This document shows positions 24,449 to 33,919 of a stretch of 64,000 nt of DNA, one piece after another. The translations under genes were made by a program, and so were the position numbers. Every line of letters starts with the position of its first letter. The stretch's first letter is position 1. The stretch covers positions 1 to 64,000 of the forward strand of contig CAZRML010000014.1 in NCBI GenBank assembly GCA_964601205.1. The letters run 5' to 3'. The notes under the pieces were generated by a model, which was not told the DNA's origin, searched no databases, and saw nothing but the letters and a program-made list of their open reading frames with translations. This DNA comes from JAQVEM01 sp964601205. GTDB lineage: Bacteria > Actinomycetota > Humimicrobiia > Humimicrobiales > Humimicrobiaceae.

Positions 24449-26526
24449 TCCTTTTCTTTATTCCTTTCATCTATTATCTTCTGAGCGATATTGGGAGGCA
24501 ACTCTTCATAATGAGAAAACTTCTGGGTAAATCTTCCTCTTCCCTGAGTGAGCGAAGTAAGATCAATGGTATAATTAAAAGACTCGGATTGAGGAACAGT
24601 AGCTTTTATAAGCTGTTTTTTGTTTTCAGCAGGTGTCATTGAAATAATTTTTCCTCTTTTTGCATTAATATCTCCGATAATATCACCCATATATTTTTCT
24701 GGCACCAGAATTTCCAGTTCCATAATGGGTTCAAGAATAACCGGCGAAGCTGCCTGCATGCCCTTTTTAAATGCCATGGAGGCGGCTATTTTAAAGGCCA
24801 TTTCTGATGAGTCAACGGTATGGTAAGAGCCGTCATATAAATTTACATTGACGTCAACTACAGGATATTCTGCAAGAACTCCATTTTGAAGTGCTTCCCT
24901 TATACCTTTTTCTACTCCGGGTATATATCCTTTGGGAATTGCTCCGCCGAATATACTGTCTTTGAATTCAAAACCTCCACCACTGGGAAGTGGTTTTAAT
25001 TCAATGAAAACATGACCATACTGACCTCTGCCTCCGGATTGTTTTTTATATTTATATTCAGCTTTTGCTTCTTTTCTTATGGTTTCCTTGTAAGCGACAT
25101 CGGGTGCATAGAGGTCAACATCAACATCAAATTTATCTTTCAATTTTTCCCTGGCTGTAGAAAGATGAAGTTCTCCCATACCCCAGATTATGTTTTGATG
25201 TGTTTCAAGATTTAGTTCCTGCTTTAATGTTGGGTCTTCCTGGAGTAACTTTGAAAGCCCGTTGCTTATTTTCTCTTCATCTTCTTTGCTCCTGGGTATT
25301 AAAGATTTTGGGAGTGTGGGGGAAAAATATTTAGTTTCAGGAAATTTCAGAGGATTGTCCTGTGTGGATATTGTATCATCATTTAAGATTTCTATAATTT
25401 TAGAAACAGCTACGATATCTCCACATGAAGCCTCGCTTATATCAGCCTGATTTTTACCCTGAAGTTTAAATAAATTGGTGAATTTATATGATTTTCCGGA
25501 GCTGGAAATGTAATAACTTTCATTTAATTTTATCGTACCCGAAAAGACTCTGAATATGGATAATTTGCCAATATAAGGGTCAGCCATAGTTTTAAATACA
25601 TATGCAAGAACGGGTCCATCGGGAGAAGGTTTTATATCAACCCCGGAATTACTTTTTAAATCTTTTACATTCAGAGGGTTGATATCAAGAGGTGATGGAA
25701 GTAATTTATTTATATAATTCATAAGAATATCTACACCAATATTTTTGCTCGCGGAAACAGCAAATACAGGTACAACCTTTCCTGCGGTAACTGCTTTTTT
25801 TAGTACTTCATTAACCAGTGTGTCACTTACATTTTCACCTTCGAGATATTTATTTAACAGTTCATCATCGGTTTCAATTATTGATTCAATAAGTTCGTTA
25901 TGATGACTATCAATCTGTTCTTTAATCTTTTCGTCTGTGGCGATTTTTGTTCCAGAAGAATTTTTATCTTTATATTCGTAAGCCTGGTTTTGAAGTATAT
26001 CTACGATTTTGGAAAAATTTTCACCACTGTTTACGGGTACGGTAATGGGAACAAGGTTTAATTTATATTCTTTTTTTATGTCTTCAACTATTTTAGAATA
26101 ATCAATATTTTCCAGGTCCATCTTATTAAGTACAAAAAACATAGGATGGGTGTTCCGGGAAAGAAGTTCTATTACGAGTTCAGTTGGGGCCTGTATACCT
26201 GTTTTTGCATCAATGACCAGCAGGGTGCTATCAGCTACTCTGAGTGCGGCCTGGGTCTGTCCTATAAAATCCATATAACCGGGGCAGTCTATAAGATTTA
26301 TGTTAAAATCTTTCCAGTTGTAATAAAGCAAACTGGAATTTATGCTGAATCCTTTTTTAGTTTCAAGAGCATTGAAATCAGAAACAGTGTTTTTTGATTC
26401 TATGGCACCCCGTCTATCGACTACTCCTGAATTGTACAGGATGCATTCTGAAAGTGAAGTTTTACCGGTACCGTTACCCGAAATAATGCCGACAACTTTA
26501 TTATGCGCACAACTTTTACTGTCCAT
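24445..26526 (-). CDS. EF-G-like translational GTPase (EF-G2/FusA2 type)
   Basis: 693 residues with the five-domain EF-G layout. GTPase motifs are G1 GNGTGKTS, G3 DCPGYMDF and G4 NKMD. Domain IV contains GGRGQYGHVFIELKP and domain V the LVPEKYMGDIIGDINAKRG signature. The G1 loop deviates from the GHVDAGKTT of true EF-G and follows the EF-G-like paralogue found in Actinomycetota, Clostridia and Thermotogota. It may act in ribosome recycling or under stress; no tRNA or ribosomal protein genes are adjacent, so it is not the str-operon fusA. It heads a minus-strand transcript with the CBM9-like gene. Confidence 0.88.
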   Translation of the reverse strand: MDSKSCAHNKVVGIISGNGTGKTSLSECILYNSGVVDRRGAIESKNTVSDFNALETKKGFSINSSLLYYNWKDFNINLIDCPGYMDFIGQTQAALRVADSTLLVIDAKTGIQAPTELVIELLSRNTHPMFFVLNKMDLENIDYSKIVEDIKKEYKLNLVPITVPVNSGENFSKIVDILQNQAYEYKDKNSSGTKIATDEKIKEQIDSHHNELIESIIETDDELLNKYLEGENVSDTLVNEVLKKAVTAGKVVPVFAVSASKNIGVDILMNYINKLLPSPLDINPLNVKDLKSNSGVDIKPSPDGPVLAYVFKTMADPYIGKLSIFRVFSGTIKLNESYYISSSGKSYKFTNLFKLQGKNQADISEASCGDIVAVSKIIEILNDDTISTQDNPLKFPETKYFSPTLPKSLIPRSKEDEEKISNGLSKLLQEDPTLKQELNLETHQNIIWGMGELHLSTAREKLKDKFDVDVDLYAPDVAYKETIRKEAKAEYKYKKQSGGRGQYGHVFIELKPLPSGGGFEFKDSIFGGAIPKGYIPGVEKGIREALQNGVLAEYPVVDVNVNLYDGSYHTVDSSEMAFKIAASMAFKKGMQAASPVILEPIMELEILVPEKYMGDIIGDINAKRGKIISMTPAENKKQLIKATVPQSESFNYTIDLTSLTQGRGRFTQKFSHYEELPPNIAQKIIDERNKEKE

Positions 26527-26786
26527 TAAGATCCTCCCGAAAAATATATAAATAATTGTATAATTAATGATATAAGTTAGGACAATAGAAGAAATATACC
26601 ATAAAAAATTTTATGTGTAAAAATAATATTATCTGTGGGGCAAAGGCTAAATCAGCAACACAGCAGGTTATATTTTTGCGATTATTTATATGATATAATT
26701 TTAAGTTGTTTATTTTTGGTGGACAAAAATGTAGAATGTCTTATTTTAATATCAAATTAAACATTTAAATGTAAAAGGGGGTTATT

Positions 26787-27356
26787 ATGGCAGTTGGGGT
26801 TATAGTTATTATAGCGGTTGTGGCCGGTATAATAATACTTTTGATTTTGATTTCAGTAGGTTTGTATAATTCTATAATATCTTTGAGGAATAAGGTTGAT
26901 AATTCATGGCACCAGATTGACGTTCAATTAAGAAAAAGATACGACCTGATACCCAATCTGGTGGAAACGGTCAGGGGCTATGCAGAGCATGAAAGAGAAA
27001 CGCTGGAAAAGGTAATTAATGCAAGGAAGATGGGTATTGACGCTAAGACAGTTAAAGACCAGTCAGAGGCAGAGAATATTATAACAGGTACTTTAAAGTC
27101 TCTATTTGCATTGTCTGAAAATTATCCGAACCTTAAGGCCGACCAGCATTTTTTAAGGTTAATGGAACAGTTGAATGGGATTGAAAGCAATATCGCTTAT
27201 GCGAGACAATTTTATAATGATATGGTTATGAGGTTTAACACACGAATACAGACGTTTCCGGGAAATATTTTTGCCAGAATGTTTGGGTTTGGCCCAAGGG
27301 ATTATTTTGAAATAGAAGAGGCTGAGGCACGAGGACCGGTTAAAGTTAGTTTTTAA
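26787..27356 (+). CDS. lemA: LemA family protein
   Basis: 189 residues: an N-terminal membrane helix (VIVIIAVVAGIIILLILISVGLYN) followed by the alpha-helical LemA domain with YNSIISLRNKVDNSWHQIDVQLRKR (first half to WHQID), RYDLIPNLVETVRGYAEHE and FPGNIFARMFGF. LemA proteins are membrane-tethered helical bundles of unknown exact role. A strong ribosome site (AAGGGGG) precedes the ATG, and an ACATTTAAATGT palindrome (26761-26772) lies just before it. It is paired with htpX 34 bp downstream, a widespread lemA-htpX arrangement. Confidence 0.92.
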   Translation: MAVGVIVIIAVVAGIIILLILISVGLYNSIISLRNKVDNSWHQIDVQLRKRYDLIPNLVETVRGYAEHERETLEKVINARKMGIDAKTVKDQSEAENIITGTLKSLFALSENYPNLKADQHFLRLMEQLNGIESNIAYARQFYNDMVMRFNTRIQTFPGNIFARMFGFGPRDYFEIEEAEARGPVKVSF

Positions 27357-27390
27357 TAAGTAATTTTTATAATGAGTCGTGGTTTAGAAG

Positions 27391-28329
27391 ATGTACGAAC
27401 ATATTGCCAAAAATAGGGCAAAAACAGTATTTATAATAATTGGATTTATAATATTTATAACTATGGTAGGATTTGCTCTCGGGTTTTATGTAGATTACCG
27501 TTATGGTATGAGCAGTAATTACTCAATTCTGTTTATGGTGTTTGCTCTTATTATTGCTATTATTATGAGTTTTTCCAGTTACTATTACAGTGATAAAATT
27601 GTGATGAGGATTACCGGAGCAAAACCTGTATCGAGGGAAGAAAATCCGAGAATTTACTATATGGCGGAGGGGCTGTCCATAGCAGCCGGGCTACCGATGC
27701 CTGGAATTTATGTGATAGAGGATAACGGCATGAATGCTTTTGCTACCGGGCGCAATCCAGAGCATGGGGTAATAGTTTTTACCCGTGGTCTGCTTGATAA
27801 TTTAAATGATGAAGAACTTAAAGGTGTTATATCACACGAGCTTTCCCATATAAAAAATTATGATATACTACTTGGAGCTATAATAGTAGTTCTTGTGGGA
27901 ATGATTTCTATAATAAGCAATATTATACTCAGAAGCTTTATATTTGGAGGGAGCAGAAGGAGAACCAGTAGAAGTTCAGGCGGGGGCATACTTTCTATTA
28001 TTTTCCTGGTACTGGGTCTGGCACTTTTGATTCTTTCACCGATAATTGCTACTATTATAAGGATGGCAATCAGCAGGAACAGGGAATTTCTGGCTGACTC
28101 AACAGGAGCCATGATATCAAGATATCCGGCGGGGCTGGCAAATGCACTTAGAAAAATCAGCCAGTATAGCCAGGTTAAAACTGCCAGCAATGCAACTGCT
28201 CATTTGTTTATAGAAAATCCATTTGGGAGTAAAGCAAAGGCAGCATTTAGTAATATATTTAGTACCCATCCTCCTGTGGAAGAAAGGATAAAAAGACTGG
28301 AGAGAATGTCTTTAGGAGTGGGAATATAA
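27391..28329 (+). CDS. htpX: HtpX-type membrane zinc metalloprotease (M48)
   Basis: 312 residues. Two membrane helices at the N-terminus, the zinc site HELSH (about 148-152) with the third ligand Glu in NREFLADSTGAM, and two more helices between them, the usual HtpX topology. It degrades damaged membrane proteins. A glycine/arginine/serine patch (GGSRRRTSRSSGGG) lies between the third and fourth helices. It follows lemA and precedes pdxS by 22 bp, so the PLP-synthase operon may be read through from the lemA promoter. Confidence 0.92.
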   Translation: MYEHIAKNRAKTVFIIIGFIIFITMVGFALGFYVDYRYGMSSNYSILFMVFALIIAIIMSFSSYYYSDKIVMRITGAKPVSREENPRIYYMAEGLSIAAGLPMPGIYVIEDNGMNAFATGRNPEHGVIVFTRGLLDNLNDEELKGVISHELSHIKNYDILLGAIIVVLVGMISIISNIILRSFIFGGSRRRTSRSSGGGILSIIFLVLGLALLILSPIIATIIRMAISRNREFLADSTGAMISRYPAGLANALRKISQYSQVKTASNATAHLFIENPFGSKAKAAFSNIFSTHPPVEERIKRLERMSLGVGI

Positions 28330-28350
28330 AAAATGGAGGTATTTTAAGAT

Positions 28351-29232
28351 ATGAAAAAAGGAACATTAAAATTAAAAGGTGGTCTTGCGCAGATGTTAAA
28401 GGGCGGAGTGATAATGGATGTAACCTCACCTGAACAGGCGAAAATAGCAGAGGAGGCTGGAGCAGTATCGGTAATGGCTCTGGAAAAAATTCCAGCGGAT
28501 ATTAGAGCAGAAGGTGGAGTGGCAAGAATGACAGACCCTGAAATTATATTAAAAATAATGGATGCTGTATCCATTCCGGTTATGGCAAAAATAAGAATAG
28601 GGCATTTTGCTGAAGCGCAAATCCTTGAAGCCATAGGAGTTGATTATATAGATGAAAGTGAAGTCCTGACACCCGCTGATGAGAAATATCACGTAAATAA
28701 ATGGAATTTTAAAGTTCCATTTGTGTGCGGTGCGACCAATCTTGGAGAAGCATTGAGAAGAATAGGAGAAGGTGCCGCAATGGTGAGAACCAAGGGTGAA
28801 GCAGGCACAGGAGATGTAGTTGAAGCGGTAAGACATATGAGAAGTATAAGGGACGGGATAGCAAGAATTGCTTCTATTCCTGTTGAAGAACTTATGACTG
28901 CAGCAAAGGAACTCGGTGCGCCCTATGACCTGATTGTATATGTACATAAGAATAGAAGTTTACCGGTAGTAAATTTTTCGGCAGGTGGTATATCAACCCC
29001 CGCTGATGCTGCTATGATAATGCAGCTGGGCGCAGATGGAATTTTTGTTGGCTCGGGAATATTTAAGTCAGATAACCCATCAAAAGTGGCAAAGGCTATT
29101 GTTGAGGCAACGACTCACTTTAATAATCCAGAAGTACTGGCGCGTGTTTCAAGAAATCTTGGGACTACAATGAAAGGAATCGCCGTATCCACCCTCACAA
29201 AAGAAGAGGTAATTTCAAACAGGGGATGGTAA
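28351..29232 (+). CDS. pdxS: Pyridoxal 5'-phosphate synthase subunit PdxS
   Basis: 293 residues, the standard length. It makes PLP from ribose 5-phosphate, glyceraldehyde 3-phosphate and ammonia delivered by PdxT. Conserved segments include GGVIMDVTSPEQAKIAEEAG, EKIPADIRAEGGVARMTDP, the active-site Lys in VMAKIRIGHFAEAQ, and VRTKGEAGTGDVVEAVRHMR. The ATG follows GGAGGT. It overlaps pdxT by 7 bp. The pair followed by yebC-ruvCAB is the actinobacterial order. Confidence 0.97.
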   Translation: MKKGTLKLKGGLAQMLKGGVIMDVTSPEQAKIAEEAGAVSVMALEKIPADIRAEGGVARMTDPEIILKIMDAVSIPVMAKIRIGHFAEAQILEAIGVDYIDESEVLTPADEKYHVNKWNFKVPFVCGATNLGEALRRIGEGAAMVRTKGEAGTGDVVEAVRHMRSIRDGIARIASIPVEELMTAAKELGAPYDLIVYVHKNRSLPVVNFSAGGISTPADAAMIMQLGADGIFVGSGIFKSDNPSKVAKAIVEATTHFNNPEVLARVSRNLGTTMKGIAVSTLTKEEVISNRGW

Positions 29233-29840
29233 ATAAGTTGGCGGATATAAGAGTCGGTGTTCTTTCACTGCAGGGAGCATTTAAAGAACATATAGTTAAA
29301 TTAAAAAAGTGCAGGGTTAAAACTATAGAGATAAGATTTCCCGGGCAACTGGCACAGGTTGATGGGGTTATTATTCCAGGAGGAGAGAGCACTACTATAA
29401 ATAAGTTATTAAAAGAATACAATTTTAAAGAAGCTCTGGATAAATTTTACGGGGAAGGAAAGCCCATATTTGGAACCTGTGCTGGAATGATATTAATTGC
29501 AAAGGAAATACATGGTGAAGGTAAAGGTCTGGGATATATAGATATTAATGTAAAAAGAAATGCTTACGGACGCCAGATAGACAGTTTTGAGGAAATGATA
29601 TATATAAATTTTGATGGTGATAAAAAAGATAAAAGGAGATTCAAATCAGTATTTATAAGAGCACCCCGGATATTAAGTACGGGGAGAAATGTCAGGATAA
29701 TGGCAGAGTTTGATGGTAAAGCTATACTTGTAAAAGACGGCAACGTTATGGCAAGTACTTTTCATCCCGAATTGACCGAGGATACCGGTTTGCACAGGTA
29801 TTTTGTAAATATGATAAAAAAGTATAAAGAGGGGATTTGA
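29226..29840 (+). CDS. pdxT: Pyridoxal 5'-phosphate synthase glutaminase subunit PdxT
   Basis: 204 residues of class I glutamine amidotransferase. The oxyanion-hole GGESTTI, nucleophile Cys in FGTCAGMI and the His-x-Glu in STFHPELTED are all present. It supplies ammonia to the PdxS lyase ring. The ATG at 29226 lies inside pdxS, giving translational coupling; a TTG five codons in (29238) is a less likely alternative. Confidence 0.96.
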   Translation: MVNKLADIRVGVLSLQGAFKEHIVKLKKCRVKTIEIRFPGQLAQVDGVIIPGGESTTINKLLKEYNFKEALDKFYGEGKPIFGTCAGMILIAKEIHGEGKGLGYIDINVKRNAYGRQIDSFEEMIYINFDGDKKDKRRFKSVFIRAPRILSTGRNVRIMAEFDGKAILVKDGNVMASTFHPELTEDTGLHRYFVNMIKKYKEGI

Positions 29841-29841
29841 T

Positions 29842-30591
29842 ATGTCTGGGCATTCAAAATGGCATTCAATTAAGCATAAAAAGGCAAAAGAAGATGCAAA
29901 GAGAGGAAATATATTCGGGAAGTTGAGCAGGAATATAATTGTTGCGGTAAGAGAGGGCGGCGGAAGTGACCCGAAGGATAATATTAACCTTGCAAATGCA
30001 ATCGCTAAAGCTAAAGAGTATAATATGCCCCAGAGTAATATAGATAGGGCAATTAAAAGAGGAACCGGGGAGATAGAGGGAGAGAATTATGAAAGCATTA
30101 TTTATGAGGGGTACGGTCCCGGGGGTATAGCATTAATAATTGAGGTTATGACAGAAAACCGTAATAGAACTGCTTCTGATATCAGGAATATTTTAAGTAG
30201 ATATAATGGGTCACTTGGTGAAAATGGAAGTGTGAGCTGGCAGTTTGAAAGAAGCGGCATAATAATAGTGGAAAAAAATGAAGTAAAAAATGAAGAAGAA
30301 TTTATGTTAAATATGATTGATGCCGGTGCTGAAGATATTGATGAGGACGATGGTTTATATGAAATAAGGACATCTCTGAATGAATTCATAAATGTTAAGG
30401 AAGCTCTTACTAAAAGAAAAATAAATATTAAATCAGGTGAACTTGCTTTTGTACCTAAATCTACGATTAAACTTTCAAAGGAAGATGGTGCTAGATCGCT
30501 GAAGCTTATCAATGCACTTGATGACCATGATGATGTACAGAATGTTAGCACAAATCTGGAAATATCAGATGATATGTTAGATGATATGTAA
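29842..30591 (+). CDS. yebC: YebC/PmpR family transcriptional regulator
   Basis: 249 residues beginning MSGHSKWHSIKHKKAKEDA, the family signature, then the IDRAIKRGTGE and YEGYGPGGIALIIE segments. YebC proteins are now linked both to transcription and to relief of ribosome stalling at proline runs; this protein's exact role is not visible from sequence. It starts one base after pdxT ends and precedes ruvC by 23 bp, the classic neighbour. Confidence 0.96.
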   Translation: MSGHSKWHSIKHKKAKEDAKRGNIFGKLSRNIIVAVREGGGSDPKDNINLANAIAKAKEYNMPQSNIDRAIKRGTGEIEGENYESIIYEGYGPGGIALIIEVMTENRNRTASDIRNILSRYNGSLGENGSVSWQFERSGIIIVEKNEVKNEEEFMLNMIDAGAEDIDEDDGLYEIRTSLNEFINVKEALTKRKINIKSGELAFVPKSTIKLSKEDGARSLKLINALDDHDDVQNVSTNLEISDDMLDDM

Positions 30592-30614
30592 CTAAAAAGT
30601 ATATTTATTTAAAT

Positions 30615-31139
30615 ATGACAGATAAAAAAATTAGAATACTTGGTATAGACCCCGGGCTCGAGACCACAGGAGTAAGCGTGCTTGATATAATAAAAGGTGA
30701 GTATCACCCCCTGTATTCAGGTTGTATAATAACAGAGAGATCTAAACCTATATTTGAAAGACTGGAGAAAATTTATCTGGAACTTGATAAGTTAATAAAA
30801 AAATACTGCCCTGATTGTCTTGCTATTGAGGAAATTTTTTTTAATATGAACGCAAAAAGTGCTTTGGATGTTGGACAGGCAAGGGGTGTTTCCATCCTGG
30901 CAGGGAGCATTAATAAAATAAGGATATATGAGTATACTCCTCTTGAAGTAAAACAGGCTGTGGTTGGTTACGGGAGGGCAAACAAAAAACAGATTAAGTA
31001 TATGTTAAAAATTATTTTAGGAGTTAATGATAGTTTTTTTCCTTCAAGGGATGATGCCTGGGATGCAATGGCAATATCTGTCTGTCATGCTAATTTTAGA
31101 AAATTTAAACAAAATTTAGAGAATATAAAAAATATTTAA
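30615..31139 (+). CDS. ruvC: Holliday junction resolvase RuvC
   Basis: 174 residues. The four acidic catalytic residues are visible in GIDPG, IEEIFF and the C-terminal RDDAWDAMA. RuvC cuts Holliday junctions located by RuvAB. Start ATG has no clear ribosome site; a string of A/T precedes it. It is the first of the ruvC-ruvA-ruvB trio. Confidence 0.96.
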   Translation: MTDKKIRILGIDPGLETTGVSVLDIIKGEYHPLYSGCIITERSKPIFERLEKIYLELDKLIKKYCPDCLAIEEIFFNMNAKSALDVGQARGVSILAGSINKIRIYEYTPLEVKQAVVGYGRANKKQIKYMLKIILGVNDSFFPSRDDAWDAMAISVCHANFRKFKQNLENIKNI

Positions 31140-31146
31140 TTTTTTT

Positions 31147-31737
31147 ATGATTTCAAAAATATTTGGAAAGATAATAAAAAAGTCTCCCTCAAACGTTATA
31201 ATACAGACAGGAGGAATAGGTTTTGAGGTATTGATTTCATCCAGAACTTTTGAGAAAATTCCCGAAGCTGGTTCGGAGGTTGAACTTGATATTTACACCC
31301 ATGTTCGTGAAGAAGAATTAAAGCTGGTTGGTTTTCTGGATACTGAAAATAAAGATTTTTTCTTAAAATTGATAGGTGTTTCGGGAATATCCATTAAAAT
31401 AGCTTTAAGTGCACTCTCTATTTACAGTGCGCAGGAAATTAAGAAAATTATTACAGAAAGAGAAGTAGATCTATTAAGAAGAGTGCCGGGGATTGGTCTT
31501 AAGCTTGCAGAAAGAATGATAGTGGAACTAAAGGATAAAATAGAAGAAGATAAAATGGCTCTGGTTAGAGGAGCCGGTGCAGAAGAAAATAAGAAGCTGT
31601 ATGAAGTAAAGCAGGCCCTTAAAACACTTGGTTACGGCACAAATGAGATAACAAGAGCCCTATCAAGAATGGATGCTGATATTATTGAGAAGGAAAAAAC
31701 TGAAAATATATTAAAAATGGCGCTAAGGGAAATATAA
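31147..31737 (+). CDS. ruvA: Holliday junction DNA helicase subunit RuvA
   Basis: 196 residues with the OB-fold N-terminus (MISKIFGKIIKKSPSNVIIQ), tandem helix-hairpin-helix motifs (FLKLIGVSGISIKIALSALS and RVPGIGLKLAERMIVELKDK) and a C-terminal RuvB-binding domain. It tetramerises on four-way junctions and loads RuvB. Spacing to ruvC is 7 bp. Confidence 0.96.
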   Translation: MISKIFGKIIKKSPSNVIIQTGGIGFEVLISSRTFEKIPEAGSEVELDIYTHVREEELKLVGFLDTENKDFFLKLIGVSGISIKIALSALSIYSAQEIKKIITEREVDLLRRVPGIGLKLAERMIVELKDKIEEDKMALVRGAGAEENKKLYEVKQALKTLGYGTNEITRALSRMDADIIEKEKTENILKMALREI

Positions 31738-31749
31738 TAAAATAATTAA

Positions 31750-32811
31750 GTGGCTAAAATGGATGAAGTAAATACCGAGAATAATGATATAAATCCAAAA
31801 CATCTGAAGGTTGATACAGAGCTTGATAAAAGCCTGAGACCACGGGAAATATCAGAATTTATCGGGCAGGAAAAAATAATAGATAATCTTTTAGTTTTTA
31901 TAAAATCTGCCAAAAAAAGAAAAGAGCCTCTGGACCATGTGATTTTATCAGGTCCGCCCGGTCTGGGCAAAACATGCCTAGCTGAAATAATTGCCAATGA
32001 ACTAGGGGTTGGCTTCAGAGTTACCTCAGGACCGGCTATAGAAAGAGCGGGTGACCTGGCTGCCATACTGACCAATCTGGAAAAATTTGATGTTTTATTT
32101 ATTGATGAAATCCACAGATTAAATAGAAGCGTGGAGGAAATCCTTTATCCGGCAATGGAAGATTATAAACTGGATATAATAATCGGGAAAGGCCCTTCGG
32201 CAAAATCAATCAGAATTGATATTGAACCCTTCACTATCATCGGGGCAACAACACGAATAGGATTGGTTGCGCCTCCCTTAAGAGACAGGTTCGGGGTAAA
32301 TTTGAGGCTGGATTATTATAATAAAGAGAATATAGTAAAAATTATTAACCGATCAGCAGCAATACTCGGTATAGAAATAACCGGAAAAGGTGCCGAAATT
32401 ATTGCTGGAAGAAGCAGGGGTACTCCAAGAATAGGGAACAGGTTGCTGAGAAGGGTAAGAGATTACGCGCTTATGTACAGTAACAGTGTAGTAGATGAAG
32501 AAATAGCCGAGAAAGCTCTGGGGAGACTTGATATAGATAAGCTGGGCCTTGATGTAGTTGACAAAAAAATATTAAATGCCCTGGTAATAAAATTTAACGG
32601 GGGTCCGGTAGGAGTGGGGACTATAGCTGCTTCAGTAGGAGAAGAAGCGGATACCATAGAAGATGTTTATGAACCGTATCTTTTACAGCTTGGATTTGTA
32701 AAAAGGACATCCAAAGGCAGGGTTGCCACAGGCAGAGCCTTTAAGTATCTGGGAATAGGCAGAGAAAGAAACCCCGGCTTTTTTGATAGTATATCCAGAG
32801 ATGAAGACTGA
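31750..32811 (+). CDS. ruvB: Holliday junction DNA helicase RuvB
   Basis: 353 residues, with Walker A GPPGLGKT, Walker B LFIDEIHR, sensor GATTRIGLV and the arginine finger region PLRDRFGV; a C-terminal winged helix follows. It is the AAA+ motor of branch migration. The GTG at 31750 or the ATG at 31759 could be the start. It overlaps queA by 11 bp. Confidence 0.96.
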   Translation: MAKMDEVNTENNDINPKHLKVDTELDKSLRPREISEFIGQEKIIDNLLVFIKSAKKRKEPLDHVILSGPPGLGKTCLAEIIANELGVGFRVTSGPAIERAGDLAAILTNLEKFDVLFIDEIHRLNRSVEEILYPAMEDYKLDIIIGKGPSAKSIRIDIEPFTIIGATTRIGLVAPPLRDRFGVNLRLDYYNKENIVKIINRSAAILGIEITGKGAEIIAGRSRGTPRIGNRLLRRVRDYALMYSNSVVDEEIAEKALGRLDIDKLGLDVVDKKILNALVIKFNGGPVGVGTIAASVGEEADTIEDVYEPYLLQLGFVKRTSKGRVATGRAFKYLGIGRERNPGFFDSISRDED

Positions 32812-33814
32812 ACTATTTGATTACGAACTTCCTCAAAAATTCATAGCCCAGGTGCCATTATCCAAAAGAGATAATTCAAAACTTTTAGTACTTGATAAAA
32901 AATCAGGCAGTATAGGGCATGATTTTTTTTATAATATCCACTCATATTTTAAGAAGGGGGACGTGCTTGTTGTAAATGAAAGCAGGGTAGTGAGGTGCAG
33001 GTTGAAGGGCAAAAAAGAAAAAACCGGGGCAAATATTGAATGTTTTGTTTTAAATAAGTTAAATGAAAATGAATATCTGGGTTTAATCAGACCTTCAAAG
33101 AGGGTTAAACCCAATGATAAGGTTATTATAGGGGAACACTTTTTTATAGTTAAGTCAAAATTAGATTATGGAAAGGCAGTAGTAAAATTTGATTTACCTG
33201 CAGAGGATATTTTTGATGAATATGGCGAGGTTCCATTGCCGCCTTATATTAAAGATACCGGTATTAAAGAGGAGAATTATCAAACTGTTTATGCAGACAA
33301 AAAAGGTTCCAGAGCTGCTCCAACTGCGGGACTGCATTTTTCTAAAAAGTTAATTAAAAAATTAAAAGATAACGGGGTAGTAATCGCAAAGTTGAGGCTG
33401 GATATAGGTATTGATACTTTCAGGCCAATAGTGGTGGGGGATGTAGAAAAACATAGCATACACAGTGAAAATTATTTTATTGAGGAACGTGAGGCAAAAA
33501 AAATAATGGATGCAAAAAGTAGAGGAAGCAAAATTATTGCAGTCGGCACCACTGTAGTAAGGGCTCTTGAAACTTTAATGTTAAAATATGGAAAAATAAA
33601 AGGAGAAAATGGATGTACCGATATTTTTATTTATCCAGGGTATAATTTTAAAGCTGTTGACTGGCTAATTACCAATTTTCATCTTCCCAGGTCTACTCTT
33701 ATTGTAATGGTATCTGCATTTGCAGGAAGAAAGAATATTTTAAGAGCTTACAATGAGGCTAAAAAAAACAGTTATAGGTTCTACAGCTTTGGAGATTGTA
33801 TGCTTATAAAATAA
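32801..33814 (+). CDS. queA: tRNA preQ1(34) S-adenosylmethionine ribosyltransferase-isomerase QueA
   Basis: 337 residues from the ATG at 32801, which begins MKTELFDYELPQKFIAQ, the normal QueA start; a longer TTG frame (32783) is rejected. It transfers and rearranges ribose from SAM to preQ1 in tRNA, giving epoxyqueuosine. RAAPTAGLHFS and the C-terminal TNFHLPRSTLIVMVSAFAG are family motifs. It overlaps ruvB by 11 bp. Tgt, its pathway partner, lies 3.3 kb downstream. Confidence 0.95.
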   Translation: MKTELFDYELPQKFIAQVPLSKRDNSKLLVLDKKSGSIGHDFFYNIHSYFKKGDVLVVNESRVVRCRLKGKKEKTGANIECFVLNKLNENEYLGLIRPSKRVKPNDKVIIGEHFFIVKSKLDYGKAVVKFDLPAEDIFDEYGEVPLPPYIKDTGIKEENYQTVYADKKGSRAAPTAGLHFSKKLIKKLKDNGVVIAKLRLDIGIDTFRPIVVGDVEKHSIHSENYFIEEREAKKIMDAKSRGSKIIAVGTTVVRALETLMLKYGKIKGENGCTDIFIYPGYNFKAVDWLITNFHLPRSTLIVMVSAFAGRKNILRAYNEAKKNSYRFYSFGDCMLIK

Positions 33815-33919
33815 ATAAGCTTTAAATGAAAAAACATATATTCATGTTTTAATAAGTCTATTTTGTTATGGAAGAGGTTTCAGGGTATTAAAGCGATTAT
33901 ATTATTAAATCCGTTATAT

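Noticed and set aside
33827..33850. Terminator after queA (AAAACAT/ATGTTTT)
   Set aside because: Only seven weak pairs and no T-run; too common by chance in this sequence.
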